A stretch of 32,018 nt of DNA. Origin: Senegalimassilia sp003474385. Lineage in GTDB: Bacteria; Actinomycetota; Coriobacteriia; Coriobacteriales; Eggerthellaceae. The stretch spans positions 1 through 32,018 of the forward strand of contig NZ_QUCY01000027.1 in the NCBI RefSeq assembly GCF_003474385.1, in the 5' to 3' direction. The translations under genes were made by a program, and so were the position numbers. Positions 16,273 to 23,357 of this stretch are shown piece by piece; position 1 is the first letter of the stretch, and every line of letters starts with the position of its first letter. The notes below the pieces were generated by a model. It was not told the origin of the DNA, searched no databases, and saw only the letters and a list, made by a program, of their open reading frames with translations.

Positions 16273-16593
16273 TTACATCGCCCCCAATCGCAAACACGCC
16301 ACGCCGACGATGATGAGCGCAACGGCCGCGATCTTCTTCGCGTTGAACTTCTCTTTCCACACGATGCGGCTGACCACGGCCGTAAGCGCCACCGCCGCGC
16401 TCGTCCAAATCGCGTACGCCAAGCCCAAGGGCAGAGACGCGAACACGTGCGAAAGCGCGTAAAATGACACAGCGTAGCCCACCGCGATGCCGAGGATGGG
16501 AAGCTTGCGGCGGAAACCGTCGGAGAGCTTCATGCACGTGTCGCCGAACACCTCGAAGAGCACTGACAAACCTAGAAGCGCATACGGGCTCAT
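16273..16593 (-). CDS. SMR-family efflux protein, first subunit
   Basis: This 106-residue protein has four membrane helices and almost exactly the usual SMR length. The essential glutamate lies in helix 1 (LSVLFEVFGDTCMKLSDGF, E14). The helix 3 motif LPLGLAYAIWTSAAVALT matches the family. The ATG overlaps the MarR stop codon (ATGA), with AAGAAGGGG upstream, so it is translated together with the regulator. Its stop codon directly abuts the start of the second SMR gene. Two adjacent, diverged SMR genes usually encode a heterodimer with opposite membrane topologies. Confidence 0.92.
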   Translation of the reverse strand: MSPYALLGLSVLFEVFGDTCMKLSDGFRRKLPILGIAVGYAVSFYALSHVFASLPLGLAYAIWTSAAVALTAVVSRIVWKEKFNAKKIAAVALIIVGVACLRLGAM

Positions 16594-17024
16594 TGCTGTA
16601 CCCCTTCTTGGAACGTCTTCGCATACAGCCTGACGACCTTGACGAACAGCTCGGCCCCCTCGGGGCTGATCGCGGCGGCGGCCTTCATCTCGAGCTCGCG
16701 CATGCGCTCGACAGGCAGGCGCCATTGCTCGCGCCCTTCCTCGGTGAGCGCCATGATCTGCTCTCGCTTGTCGACCTCGCTTGCCCGCCCGACTACGACA
16801 TCGCGCGCGGCAAGGCGCTTGCAGATAGCGCTGACCGTTTGTTTGCCCATGTCGCACAGCTCGCAAATCGACCGTTGCGAACAGCCTTCGGACTCATCCC
16901 ACAGGGCATCGACGACGTACAGCTCGTTGGTGTCGACGCCCATGTTCTTAGCGAATGCGCTGTACGCGACCGCAACGTCACGCCAGCATTCCCACATTTC
17001 CTTCGAGAATTCCTCTGGCAGCAT
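16590..17024 (-). CDS. MarR-family transcriptional regulator
   Basis: This 144-residue regulator has a winged helix at about residues 30-100 (ELYVVDALWDESEGCSQRSI, CELCDMGKQTVSAICKRL, then the wing SEVDKREQIMALTEEG). Helices at both ends form the dimer interface. It begins the operon MarR-SMR-SMR and most probably represses it by binding the palindromes at 17055-17079. Cationic or phenolic compounds normally release MarR proteins from DNA, which would switch on efflux. The regulator and first SMR gene overlap by four bases. Confidence 0.93.
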   Translation of the reverse strand: MLPEEFSKEMWECWRDVAVAYSAFAKNMGVDTNELYVVDALWDESEGCSQRSICELCDMGKQTVSAICKRLAARDVVVGRASEVDKREQIMALTEEGREQWRLPVERMRELEMKAAAAISPEGAELFVKVVRLYAKTFQEGVQQ

Positions 17025-17458
17025 CTTGTCTCCATTCGGATTGGTCTATCGGTTGACTATCATAGTCTATTCGTAGACTTCCCTGATTCACGCGCACGGA
17101 ATCCACACGAGACGCGTAGAGCTTTTCGGCTTGCCCCGCACGTCAGATGCGGACGAAGGAGCCCGAGAGCGGCGGCGAGCAAGGCGGCACCCGCAAGCAA
17201 GCCCAAGGAGCCATCCGGCAGCGGCACTCGTGAGCGGGCGACCGCTGCCGGCGGCATTCAAGGAGCAGACCAATCGGCGATTTCCGCAAAGCAGCATCAT
17301 CCGCGGGGAATCCATCAACAATTGGCATACGTTACCGAAACATACTCGAATTTTTTTAGGAAAACGATACAATTTGAAATTCGGGTCACGCACCTGTCCG
17401 ATTGCAATATGAGGGGCCGTCCGTTCTGTCCGCTATGTGCTGGAGGAGGGGAACGCAC
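17025..17458. other. Spacer between MarR operon and decayed regulator gene
   Basis: Apart from the MarR operator (17055-17079), no feature is supported. Open frames here are GC-rich chance openings without ribosome binding sites. GGAGGAGGGG at 17442-17451 is the ribosome binding site of the pseudogene that starts at 17459. Confidence 0.4.
17055..17079 (-). promoter_or_regulatory. MarR operator (two overlapping palindromes)
   Basis: GACTAT-C-ATAGTC (17055-17067) and AGTCTA-TTCG-TAGACT (17064-17079) share bases and lie 31 bases upstream of the MarR start. Such paired palindromes are typical of an autoregulated MarR promoter. Confidence 0.7.
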
Positions 17459-17910
17459 GTGAACATCAAGGAGCTTGTGCCGGAAAAGGTGGAGTCGGAG
17501 ATCAGCTCGCCCGACCACCCGACCCGCAGGTTCGTCGGCTTCGCCCTGCTGCTTGCGTGGCATTACAACCTATGGTTCCTGCACGACTCGTTCGTCGGAG
17601 CGCAGCTGCTCGACGATTGCGTGACGCAGTCATGGTTGATCGCCCTCGTCAACGCCGCGGTCTCGTTCATCGGCATCGCGGTCACCTTGGGCAGGAAACG
17701 CCGCTTGTGCGACATCCCCTGAATGCTCTGGACCGCTACCGCCGCGGCGGTAATCTCGACGCTTGCGCTCACCTTGTTCGCGTTCTCGTTCCCCACCGAC
17801 CTTATCGCATACGCGCTTGCCGTAGTGGTCGGCATCACGAACGCCATCCTATGGATCATGTGGGGCGAGCTGTACTCGCGCACGAAGACGTCGTTCTCCG
17901 TTAAGGAACC
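17459..17910 (+). pseudogene. Truncated membrane-regulator remnant with in-frame stop
   Basis: Translation from GTG 17459 (GGAGGAGGGG upstream) gives a protein with the hydrophobic segment RRFVGFALLLAWHYNLWFL and another (WLIALVNAAVSFIGIAVTLG). A TGA at 17720-17722 interrupts it. The same phase goes straight on with two more membrane helices (AVISTLALTLFAFSF and LIAYALAVVVGITNAILW) up to about 17890. After ELYSRTKTSFSVK the composition becomes random and Pro/Ser-rich. The layout resembles the N-terminal third of the membrane-anchored LuxR regulators of Eggerthellaceae, such as the intact one at 19027. I read it as a decayed paralog; an alternative is two short membrane proteins. Family assignment is by resemblance only. 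Confidence 0.5.
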
Positions 17911-18221
17911 GCAAGCTTTCCTCCCTTCCCATCCTCCCCCCATTCCGTCGACCTCCGCACCCGTTTCGTTGGAAGCAATTCGCCAAACGCATGCCGTTCA
18001 CGCTTCACCAGGAAGATTTTTCACCGATCGTGGCTCAGATTGCGAGTTTTCCAACATAAGCTTCAAGGCAAAACCTTTCGGAATGCGAAAACAACAAGGC
18101 AATGCAGTGAAAACAGCGGGCGCCGCTGTGCTGGAAAGCTTGCCGAGGGATAGAATCAATGCAATAACGATTCCGCTTCGGAAAACAAGAACGTTCGCAA
18201 GCAATGGAAGGCAGGGCAGAT
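17911..18221. other. Non-coding tail after the pseudogene
   Basis: The phase of the pseudogene stays open but its translation has no protein character. CTGTGCTGGAAAGC and similar AT-containing stretches probably supply the promoter of the flavodoxin gene. No strong hairpin is seen. Confidence 0.35.
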
Positions 18222-18857
18222 ATGAGCAGCAAGGATTATTCAATCGTGTTCAGCAGCAGAACGGGGAATACAGCCGAGCTTGCGGAGGCTGTTCGCAAGA
18301 CGCTGCCGGAAGGGACATGCGAGTATTTCGGGAGCGTGAATGGGAACGACGGCGGCAGCGGCGGTAACCGCGATCGCAGCGAATGCAGCATAGCCAACGG
18401 CAACAACAAGAGCGGCTTCGACGGCAGCGACAACAGCCACGATGACGGCAGCTGCGCCAGCAGCGCAATCCCTGCGTCGGAGACGCTGTTCGTGGGCTTT
18501 TGGACGAACCAGGGCGTAGCGGACCAGGCAACGCAGCAGCTGCTGGGGCAGCTGAAGAACAGGAAGGTCTTCCTGTTCGGCACCGCCGGCTTTGGCGGCA
18601 GCGAGGCATATTTCCAAGCGATTCTGGACAAGACGAAAGCATTCATCGATAACAGCAACACCGTGATCGGTACCTACATGTGCCAGGGCAAAATGCCGCT
18701 TTCCGTGCGCGAACGCTACGTGAAAATGAGGGAACAGCCTGACCACATGCCCAACATCGACGCCATGATCGAGAACTTCGACAAAGCCCTATCCCACCCC
18801 GATGCCAACGACCTGGAGAAGCTGGCGAAACTAGTGAGCGAAACCGTCGAACAGTAG
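18222..18857 (+). CDS. Flavodoxin-family protein with low-complexity insertion
   Basis: The product has 211 residues. The start binds FMN phosphate in the usual way (IVFSSRTGNTAELAEAV). LFVGFWTNQGVADQATQQLL and KVFLFGTAGFGGSEAYF are the later flavodoxin strands and loops, and the end (IGTYMCQGKMPLSVRERY) is typical of the flavodoxin_4 group, in which some members are named BilS after the bilirubin reductase cluster. No bilR-type reductase is nearby, so that name is not used. An insertion of about 40 residues rich in Gly, Asn, Asp and Ser (about residues 35-80) sits where the family normally has a short loop. The protein should carry electrons in the cytoplasm. ATG 18222 was chosen over 18204 because AGGCAGGG precedes it. 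Confidence 0.85.
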   Translation: MSSKDYSIVFSSRTGNTAELAEAVRKTLPEGTCEYFGSVNGNDGGSGGNRDRSECSIANGNNKSGFDGSDNSHDDGSCASSAIPASETLFVGFWTNQGVADQATQQLLGQLKNRKVFLFGTAGFGGSEAYFQAILDKTKAFIDNSNTVIGTYMCQGKMPLSVRERYVKMREQPDHMPNIDAMIENFDKALSHPDANDLEKLAKLVSETVEQ

Positions 18858-19026
18858 AGAAAACCAATCGAGCGCATGTAAACCGCAACCAACCGCCTCC
18901 CCACATGCGGATCCCCTCCCACCCTCGCACAGCAAAAGCGCGCCGCTTGCAACTTTTAACCGGCGCGGCACATAGGCATTGGTAGAATCGATTGCAAGAT
19001 TCATTGTTCGCACAGCAAGGAGCGCC

Positions 19027-20589
19027 GTGTTCTCGGTCGATAGACAGTCCTTCCAATCGCTTTCCGCGCTGGCGCTGTTCACGTTCGCTTTCCTGGGAAG
19101 CGAGTTTTTCTTCGACAGCCGGATCGGCTTGCTTATCAGCGCCGAAGGGGTTGTGGGTGCGCAGGCGATGATCCTTGGCGCAAGCGTCATCGGCTTTCTG
19201 GCTTATGCGCCGATTTCGAAGCTGGCAGAGGGACGACGCGCGCTTCGGGCGGTCGAGGCCGTCGGGGCTATTGCGGCCCTGGTTGCAATTGCCGCTACGG
19301 AAAGCGCACTTGCCATGCAAATCGCAGGTTGTGTCGCGTTTTTCCTGCTGGGAAGCCTTGGCGCTGAAGCGCATTGGAGCATGGCGCACGCCTTCGAGGG
19401 AAGCCCATCGCTTGCCAAGGGCGCCGGCGCGGCTTACGCCGCCGGAATCCTGCTACAGTTCCTGAGCAACCAGTTCGTGCCTGCGGGCATGGCGGACGCG
19501 GCGGTGCTGTGTATAGGCGTCACCGCGCTTGCCGTGTTTGCAGCGGCGGGAGAACACGATGGAGAATCCGCAGGTCAAAAGGGTGATGGGACTACTGGCG
19601 AACATACAGGCGAAGCAATGACGTCAAAACCGTCGGGGCAAATCACCGACCAGGAACAAGCGACCCGACTAGACAAGATCCGCCTGGAGCGAGCGAACGC
19701 CGGCTCCCCGGACCAGGCGAATCGCCCAAGCACGGCAGCCGCCAACTCCCCGCAGCAATCAGCCCCGGGCGGCGCAAAAACCGCTATCCGCGCTATTTGG
19801 CTTCTTGCGCTTGTGGTACTGCTGGCCTGCATGTTCTCTACGCTGGACAACGTGGTTACCCTTGCGAACGCGCAGGGCTCGATCTCGGTCGAGACGTGGC
19901 CGCGCCTGTTCCTTGCGGCAAGCGGCCTTGCCGCCGGCGCCCTGTTCGACATCCGCGAGCGCCGCTACATGGGGTTCATCATGTTCGCGGTCACGGTTCT
20001 GTCCACCATATCGATCCTAGCCGTGGAAGCCGGGGCAAGCCCCGTGATCGGGCTAATCGTGTTCTATCTGAGCTCCGGGTTCTTCGTGACGTTCTTCACC
20101 ACCACGTTTTTGCAGCTGGCGCCGCGCATGCGCACGCCGCAGCTGTGGGCCGGCATGGGCCGCGCCGCCAACAACCTGTGCGCGTTCACCGTGTCGGGGG
20201 TCTCCATGATGCTGACGCAATCGGGCATCGCCGCTGTGATGATCGCGTCGCTGATCCTGTTCGTGCTGGTCAGCGTTGCGTTCGTGGGCGCCGGACTGTT
20301 CCGCCTGCCGTCGACGGTCAAGGAACGCGAGGCCATCGAGGCGGGCCTTGCCGCCGCGGCCGCGCCGACCCTGGAGGAGACGCAGGCCGAGTTCATCAGC
20401 CGAAGCGGCCTGACGCCGCGAGAGGAAGAGGTGCTGCGCGCCGTGACCGCCGACGAGCGGCCGCTCAAGCAAGTGGCCGACGACCTGGGGATTTCGCTGC
20501 GCATGGTGCAGCGACACCTGACCAACATCTACAGCAAGACCGACACGCAAACCCGAGCCGGCCTCACCCGCGCATTCTTCGGGAAGTAG
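19027..20589 (+). CDS. Membrane-anchored LuxR-family regulator
   Basis: The product has about 520 residues. The first 430 or so form about twelve hydrophobic helices, broken by a hydrophilic linker of about 80 residues (GEHDGESAGQKGDG to GGAKTAIRA, about residues 178-255). The layout recalls two six-helix halves of a major-facilitator fold. The last 65 residues are a LuxR-type helix-turn-helix: RSGLTPREEEVLRAV, PLKQVADDLGISLRMVQRHL, TNIYSKTDTQTRAGLTR. Such fusions are abundant in Eggerthellaceae, where they are thought to control neighbouring respiratory or reductase genes in response to small molecules. No obvious target lies beside it, apart from the flavodoxin gene upstream. The GTG at 19027 has AAGGAG four bases before it and is preferred to a TTG at 18979. 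Confidence 0.9.
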   Translation: MFSVDRQSFQSLSALALFTFAFLGSEFFFDSRIGLLISAEGVVGAQAMILGASVIGFLAYAPISKLAEGRRALRAVEAVGAIAALVAIAATESALAMQIAGCVAFFLLGSLGAEAHWSMAHAFEGSPSLAKGAGAAYAAGILLQFLSNQFVPAGMADAAVLCIGVTALAVFAAAGEHDGESAGQKGDGTTGEHTGEAMTSKPSGQITDQEQATRLDKIRLERANAGSPDQANRPSTAAANSPQQSAPGGAKTAIRAIWLLALVVLLACMFSTLDNVVTLANAQGSISVETWPRLFLAASGLAAGALFDIRERRYMGFIMFAVTVLSTISILAVEAGASPVIGLIVFYLSSGFFVTFFTTTFLQLAPRMRTPQLWAGMGRAANNLCAFTVSGVSMMLTQSGIAAVMIASLILFVLVSVAFVGAGLFRLPSTVKEREAIEAGLAAAAAPTLEETQAEFISRSGLTPREEEVLRAVTADERPLKQVADDLGISLRMVQRHLTNIYSKTDTQTRAGLTRAFFGK

Positions 20590-20596
20590 GACGGCT
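20563..20596 (+). repeat. Direct repeat at the LuxR 3' end, first copy
   Basis: These 34 bases cover the last LuxR codons, the stop and seven bases beyond. They recur at 20629-20661 with one base missing and TA changed to CG at the stop codon. See the matching finding. Confidence 0.8.
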
Positions 20597-20628
20597 GCAC
20601 ACGGGAAAGCAGCAGCTCACCAACAGGT

Positions 20629-20661
20629 CTCACCCGCGATTCTTCGGGAAGCGGGACGGCT
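20629..20661 (+). repeat. Direct repeat at the LuxR 3' end, second copy
   Basis: This is a near copy of 20563-20596 in non-coding sequence. It could be the only surviving end of a duplicated LuxR gene. Confidence 0.75.
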
Positions 20662-20747
20662 ATCTTGCCGCTTAAACTCGATCAAGCAACAGGATAAGCC
20701 AAAGCGGCAGCTTCCCTAGCCGCACAAAAACGACTGCTTTGGGGCTT

Positions 20748-20801
20748 GATAAGGAATAGGCCTTTTGAGCCCGCGCTTGCGCAAAAAGCCTATTCCTTAT
20801 C
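20748..20801 (-). terminator. Long inverted repeat overlapping the end of the winged-helix gene
   Basis: A 14-bp perfect stem (20748-20761 with 20788-20801) is extended, after one mismatch, by TTTT/AAAA. An inner GCGC hairpin fills the loop. The stop codon of the minus-strand gene lies inside it. It can serve that gene and, from the other side, the LuxR gene. Confidence 0.6.
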
Positions 20802-21104
20802 GCCCTGCAAGTCTTGATGCTCGTCTTCGCCGTCCATTGCGGCAGCGATGTAGGTGTTGCTCAGCTGCGTGCCGTCTTCCCCGAAACGAGCATGCGACAC
20901 GATGAGCCCATCTTCGCGCAAGCGATGTATCGCGCGGTCCACCGTTTTCAAACTGATGTGCAGCTTTCCCGCTAGCGCTTGCTTGGTCTCGGAGCAACCA
21001 TCTGGGCCGCAAGCCGCGACGAAGCCGAGCAAACGAAGCTGGGAATTGGTCAGCTTCCCCTTCTTCCCCTTGGGGGCAAGGATGCCATCCGATCGATCTG
21101 CCAT
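20790..21104 (-). CDS. Small winged-helix DNA-binding protein
   Basis: The product has 104 residues. A winged helix-turn-helix is clear at about residues 19-85: LTNSQLRLLGFVAA, SETKQALAGKLHISLKTVDR, AIHRLREDGLIVSHARF, with a short wing before SNTYIAA. The N-terminus is basic (PKGKKGK) and the tail acidic (DGEDEHQDLQGDKE). It resembles the replication or transcription adaptors called helix-turn-helix domain proteins, but no precise family can be named. ATG 21104 was chosen because AAAGGGGG lies four bases upstream; an ORF start at 21182 lacks this. The gene is monocistronic. A 7-bp inverted repeat (21202-21208 and 21230-21236, GCTTATC) about 100 bases upstream could be its operator. Confidence 0.8.
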   Translation of the reverse strand: MADRSDGILAPKGKKGKLTNSQLRLLGFVAACGPDGCSETKQALAGKLHISLKTVDRAIHRLREDGLIVSHARFGEDGTQLSNTYIAAAMDGEDEHQDLQGDKE

Positions 21105-21634
21105 CGATCCCCCTTTCAGCGATCCATTTGCCAACCGTTCATGACCCCCGATGACCTCAGCTTGCCTCAAACAAGCTGGCAATGTGCCTTGACAAGAGCA
21201 CGCTTATCGTTTGACATGGCTTACATATTGATAAGCATCGCATTCGTCCCGTCATTTGTATCACTTTTATGCCACTCCGTGAGAAAACGTAACATCAATG
21301 TCACCGGGCTGACAGTAAACCGGCAAAACAATCCGCCGCGAGACGGCAAGCCCTGATTAGCAGCTTACGATCGCAAAATCGAGAAGGACACGTAGCAGCA
21401 TCCCCTTGAATGCCGACAAAGCCCGTTGCTTGCCCCACGATTGCGCCTGGACGTTTTCGCCGTATGAAACCATAGCGCACAACTTCGGTTTTTGACAATA
21501 ACAAGCCGCCGCCCGACCGGTGCGCGATTCGCACATGCCGGTCGGGCGGCGGCTTTTGAAGCAGATGGCTTCGATGAAAGCTCACAGGATTCCAGAGCCG
21601 AGCCCCATCCGAGAACTCGACGCAAACCCAACCC
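21105..21634. other. Spacer with operator-like repeat and terminator
   Basis: No gene is supported. It holds the GCTTATC/GATAAGC inverted repeat (21202-21236) and the strong hairpin at 21503-21555. Confidence 0.45.
21503..21555 (-). terminator. Strong bidirectional hairpin terminator
   Basis: An 18-bp perfect stem (21503-21520 with 21538-21555) has a 17-base loop. On the plus strand it is followed by TTGAAG after a TTTT run (21554-21557), and on the minus strand by GTTATTGTC. It ends the transcript of the shortened TetR gene. Confidence 0.8.
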
Positions 21635-21868
21635 CTACGCGTGGGAGCGCTTCGAGGAGAGCAGCAGCGCCAGGGCGTGCTTGAAGTACAGCTGGATGGT
21701 GGCGGTGGTCAGCTCGTCCTTCGCCGAGAAATGGCGGTACACCGTCCCCACGCTGATGCCCGTGGCGTTGGCAAGGCCGCGCACCGAAAGCGCCGACACC
21801 CCGTTTTTCTCCGCGATCCGATACGCGTTCTCCAACAGCTCTTCCCGGGAAACAATGCTCTGAGCCAT
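21635..21868 (-). CDS. Shortened TetR-family protein, DNA-binding domain only
   Basis: The product has only 77 residues. A normal TetR helix-turn-helix fills about residues 5-55: SREELLENAYRIAEKNGVSA, SVRGLANATGISVGTVYRHF, SAKDELTTA. The rest is one helix (TIQLYFKHALALLLSS). TetR proteins are usually about 190 residues long, with a ligand domain that is missing here. Only about 80 bases separate the stop from a strong terminator, so the missing part was probably deleted rather than frameshifted. The ATG at 21868 has GAGGGG at the right distance. It could still bind DNA, perhaps as a mini-repressor, or be a dying gene. A short palindrome (21954-21965, GGTA-GCGT-TACC) upstream may be its operator. 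Confidence 0.75.
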   Translation of the reverse strand: MAQSIVSREELLENAYRIAEKNGVSALSVRGLANATGISVGTVYRHFSAKDELTTATIQLYFKHALALLLSSKRSHA

Positions 21869-21987
21869 AAAGCGCCCCTCGCAATCGAACCATCGCACCC
21901 GCAAACCGGATGGGTTTTGGGAACCATACTAACCCGATTCCGCAAAACCCTACGGTAGCGTTACCTGTTCTATAGCCCCCGAACGTA

Positions 21988-22021
21988 AAACGGCCGGGAG
22001 CGTAATGCATCCCGGCCGTTT
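21988..22021 (-). terminator. Terminator of the lipoprotein gene
   Basis: A 12-bp perfect stem (21988-21999 with 22010-22021) lies about 35 bases past the stop codon. Read from the minus strand, the descending arm ends in GTTTTACG. Confidence 0.75.
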
Positions 22022-22055
22022 CGAGGGAATCCCGCCCGAAGCGCGGGCGGAAAAG

Positions 22056-23054
22056 CTACTTCAGGGTCACGTTCTGCATCATGGGCATGGCATCTTCCCA
22101 GGTGATGCCGCTGTCGATGAACATGCGGACCGTGGTGCCGCACGGGGCCACGGTGAACATGTAGTACGTGCCGGTTTGGGTGTAGCGCGTCCAGGTGGCA
22201 CCGTTGATGTCTACCTCGTCGATCTCGCCCTTGCCGCCGAAGTTGCCCTGCAGCGCCTCGGCTTCCTTCTGCGGGGCGCGCGAGCACGTGCTGGTGCTGA
22301 AGCGCTTCGTGGAGCCCTCGGGGTTGAACGTGGCGTCGCTGCTCTTCTCCTTGGTCTCGACGAGCGCCCAGCCGTCGGCAGCCTTCACGCTGTATGCAGC
22401 GTAGTCGACACCGCCCTGGGCCTTGATGGCCTCAGCGGCCTCGACCGCGGCCTTGTAGCCGTCGGTTTCCTTGCCGGTGGTGTCGAAGCGCATGGTGCGC
22501 GGGTCGGTGCCGCCCGTGGCGTTCTTGTCGAACTGGACGGTGATCGGGCCGTAATAGTTGTCCTTAGTGGTCCAGAAGTAGACCCACTCGATGCTCTCAC
22601 CAGGCTCGATCTTGGTGTTGGCGTCCATCTGCGCGCCTTCGCCCAGCTCAACGGCCTGCGTCTTGGTGTCGGCGTTGAGACGCTGATCGCCGGAGGCGTC
22701 GAACACCGCGTCGCCCGCATCGAAGGTGCCGACGGCGGCACGCGCGCTGAACGCGGAAGGCGCTTTTGCGGACTCGTTGTTGTTCGTGATCTTCACGCGC
22801 AGCCAGAAGCCGTCCTGCCGCTCGGCGGCGCCGCGATAGTACGAGCCATCGCCGACGGACTCGATGGTGAAGCCCGCGACCTCGGCGGTCTGCACGCCGT
22901 TAACCGTCTGACCTGCGGGCGCGTTGTCGCCCGAGCCGTCCTGGCCGCCCTCGGTGCCGCCGCAGCCGGCCATCGTGCACGCGAGCGCCGCCGACAACGC
23001 GACGGCCGGCACCCCGAACGCAACCTTCCTCATCATGGGTCTCATCATCTTCAT
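22056..23054 (-). CDS. Predicted secreted lipoprotein, function unknown
   Basis: The product has 332 residues. A lipoprotein signal peptide is visible: basic start (MKMMRPMMRK), hydrophobic core (VAFGVPAVALSAALA) and lipobox TMAGC with the lipidated Cys at C31. The spacer after it (GGTEGGQDGSGDN) is typical. Residues about 45-180 look like the immunoglobulin-like fold of DUF4352/DUF5067 proteins (FWLRVKITNNNE, IEPGESIEWVYFWTT). The remainder (about 185-332) is a separate soluble domain with two cysteines (STCSRAP and VAPCGTT). It is exposed on the outer face of the cell membrane; what it binds is unknown. The start at 23054 was chosen because the signal peptide begins there and AAAGGGAG precedes it. 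It is divergent from recQ. Confidence 0.88.
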   Translation of the reverse strand: MKMMRPMMRKVAFGVPAVALSAALACTMAGCGGTEGGQDGSGDNAPAGQTVNGVQTAEVAGFTIESVGDGSYYRGAAERQDGFWLRVKITNNNESAKAPSAFSARAAVGTFDAGDAVFDASGDQRLNADTKTQAVELGEGAQMDANTKIEPGESIEWVYFWTTKDNYYGPITVQFDKNATGGTDPRTMRFDTTGKETDGYKAAVEAAEAIKAQGGVDYAAYSVKAADGWALVETKEKSSDATFNPEGSTKRFSTSTCSRAPQKEAEALQGNFGGKGEIDEVDINGATWTRYTQTGTYYMFTVAPCGTTVRMFIDSGITWEDAMPMMQNVTLK

Positions 23055-23357
23055 CACTCCCTTTCGCATCGCAGATTCCAAGCCGCTCCCCCTCCGGCGC
23101 CGCATGCGCCGAAGCCGGCTTCCAAGGCAATTGTGCCCTGCGAAGAAGCGCCCGCGAAGCCACCCATGGCCCAAAGCAAACACCCCCACGCGCCACACGG
23201 CCAAGATAGAGGACGGGAATGCGACGGGTGGGGTTGGGGCGAAGGAGCGAAGAAGGGGAAGCTGCCATATTTGCGAAAGGACGCTTCCGACCGCAAGGAC
23301 CAACCCAAGTCTGCGACTACAATAATGTTGCAAATCAACAAGCATGGAAGAGGACGC
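23055..23357. other. Divergent spacer between lipoprotein gene and recQ
   Basis: No gene here. It should hold both promoters. CAATAATGTTGC near 23319-23330 lies close to the recQ start; no clear promoter pair can be named. Confidence 0.4.

Noticed and set aside
17720..17722. TGA as a selenocysteine codon
   Set aside because: The phase after it loses protein character within about 60 codons and no selenocysteine-type family or downstream hairpin is recognisable. Gene decay is simpler.
18222..18857. Naming the flavodoxin bilS and proposing bilirubin reduction
   Set aside because: The sequence resembles that flavodoxin group, but the reductase partner is absent and the large insertion is atypical, so the specific role is not supported.
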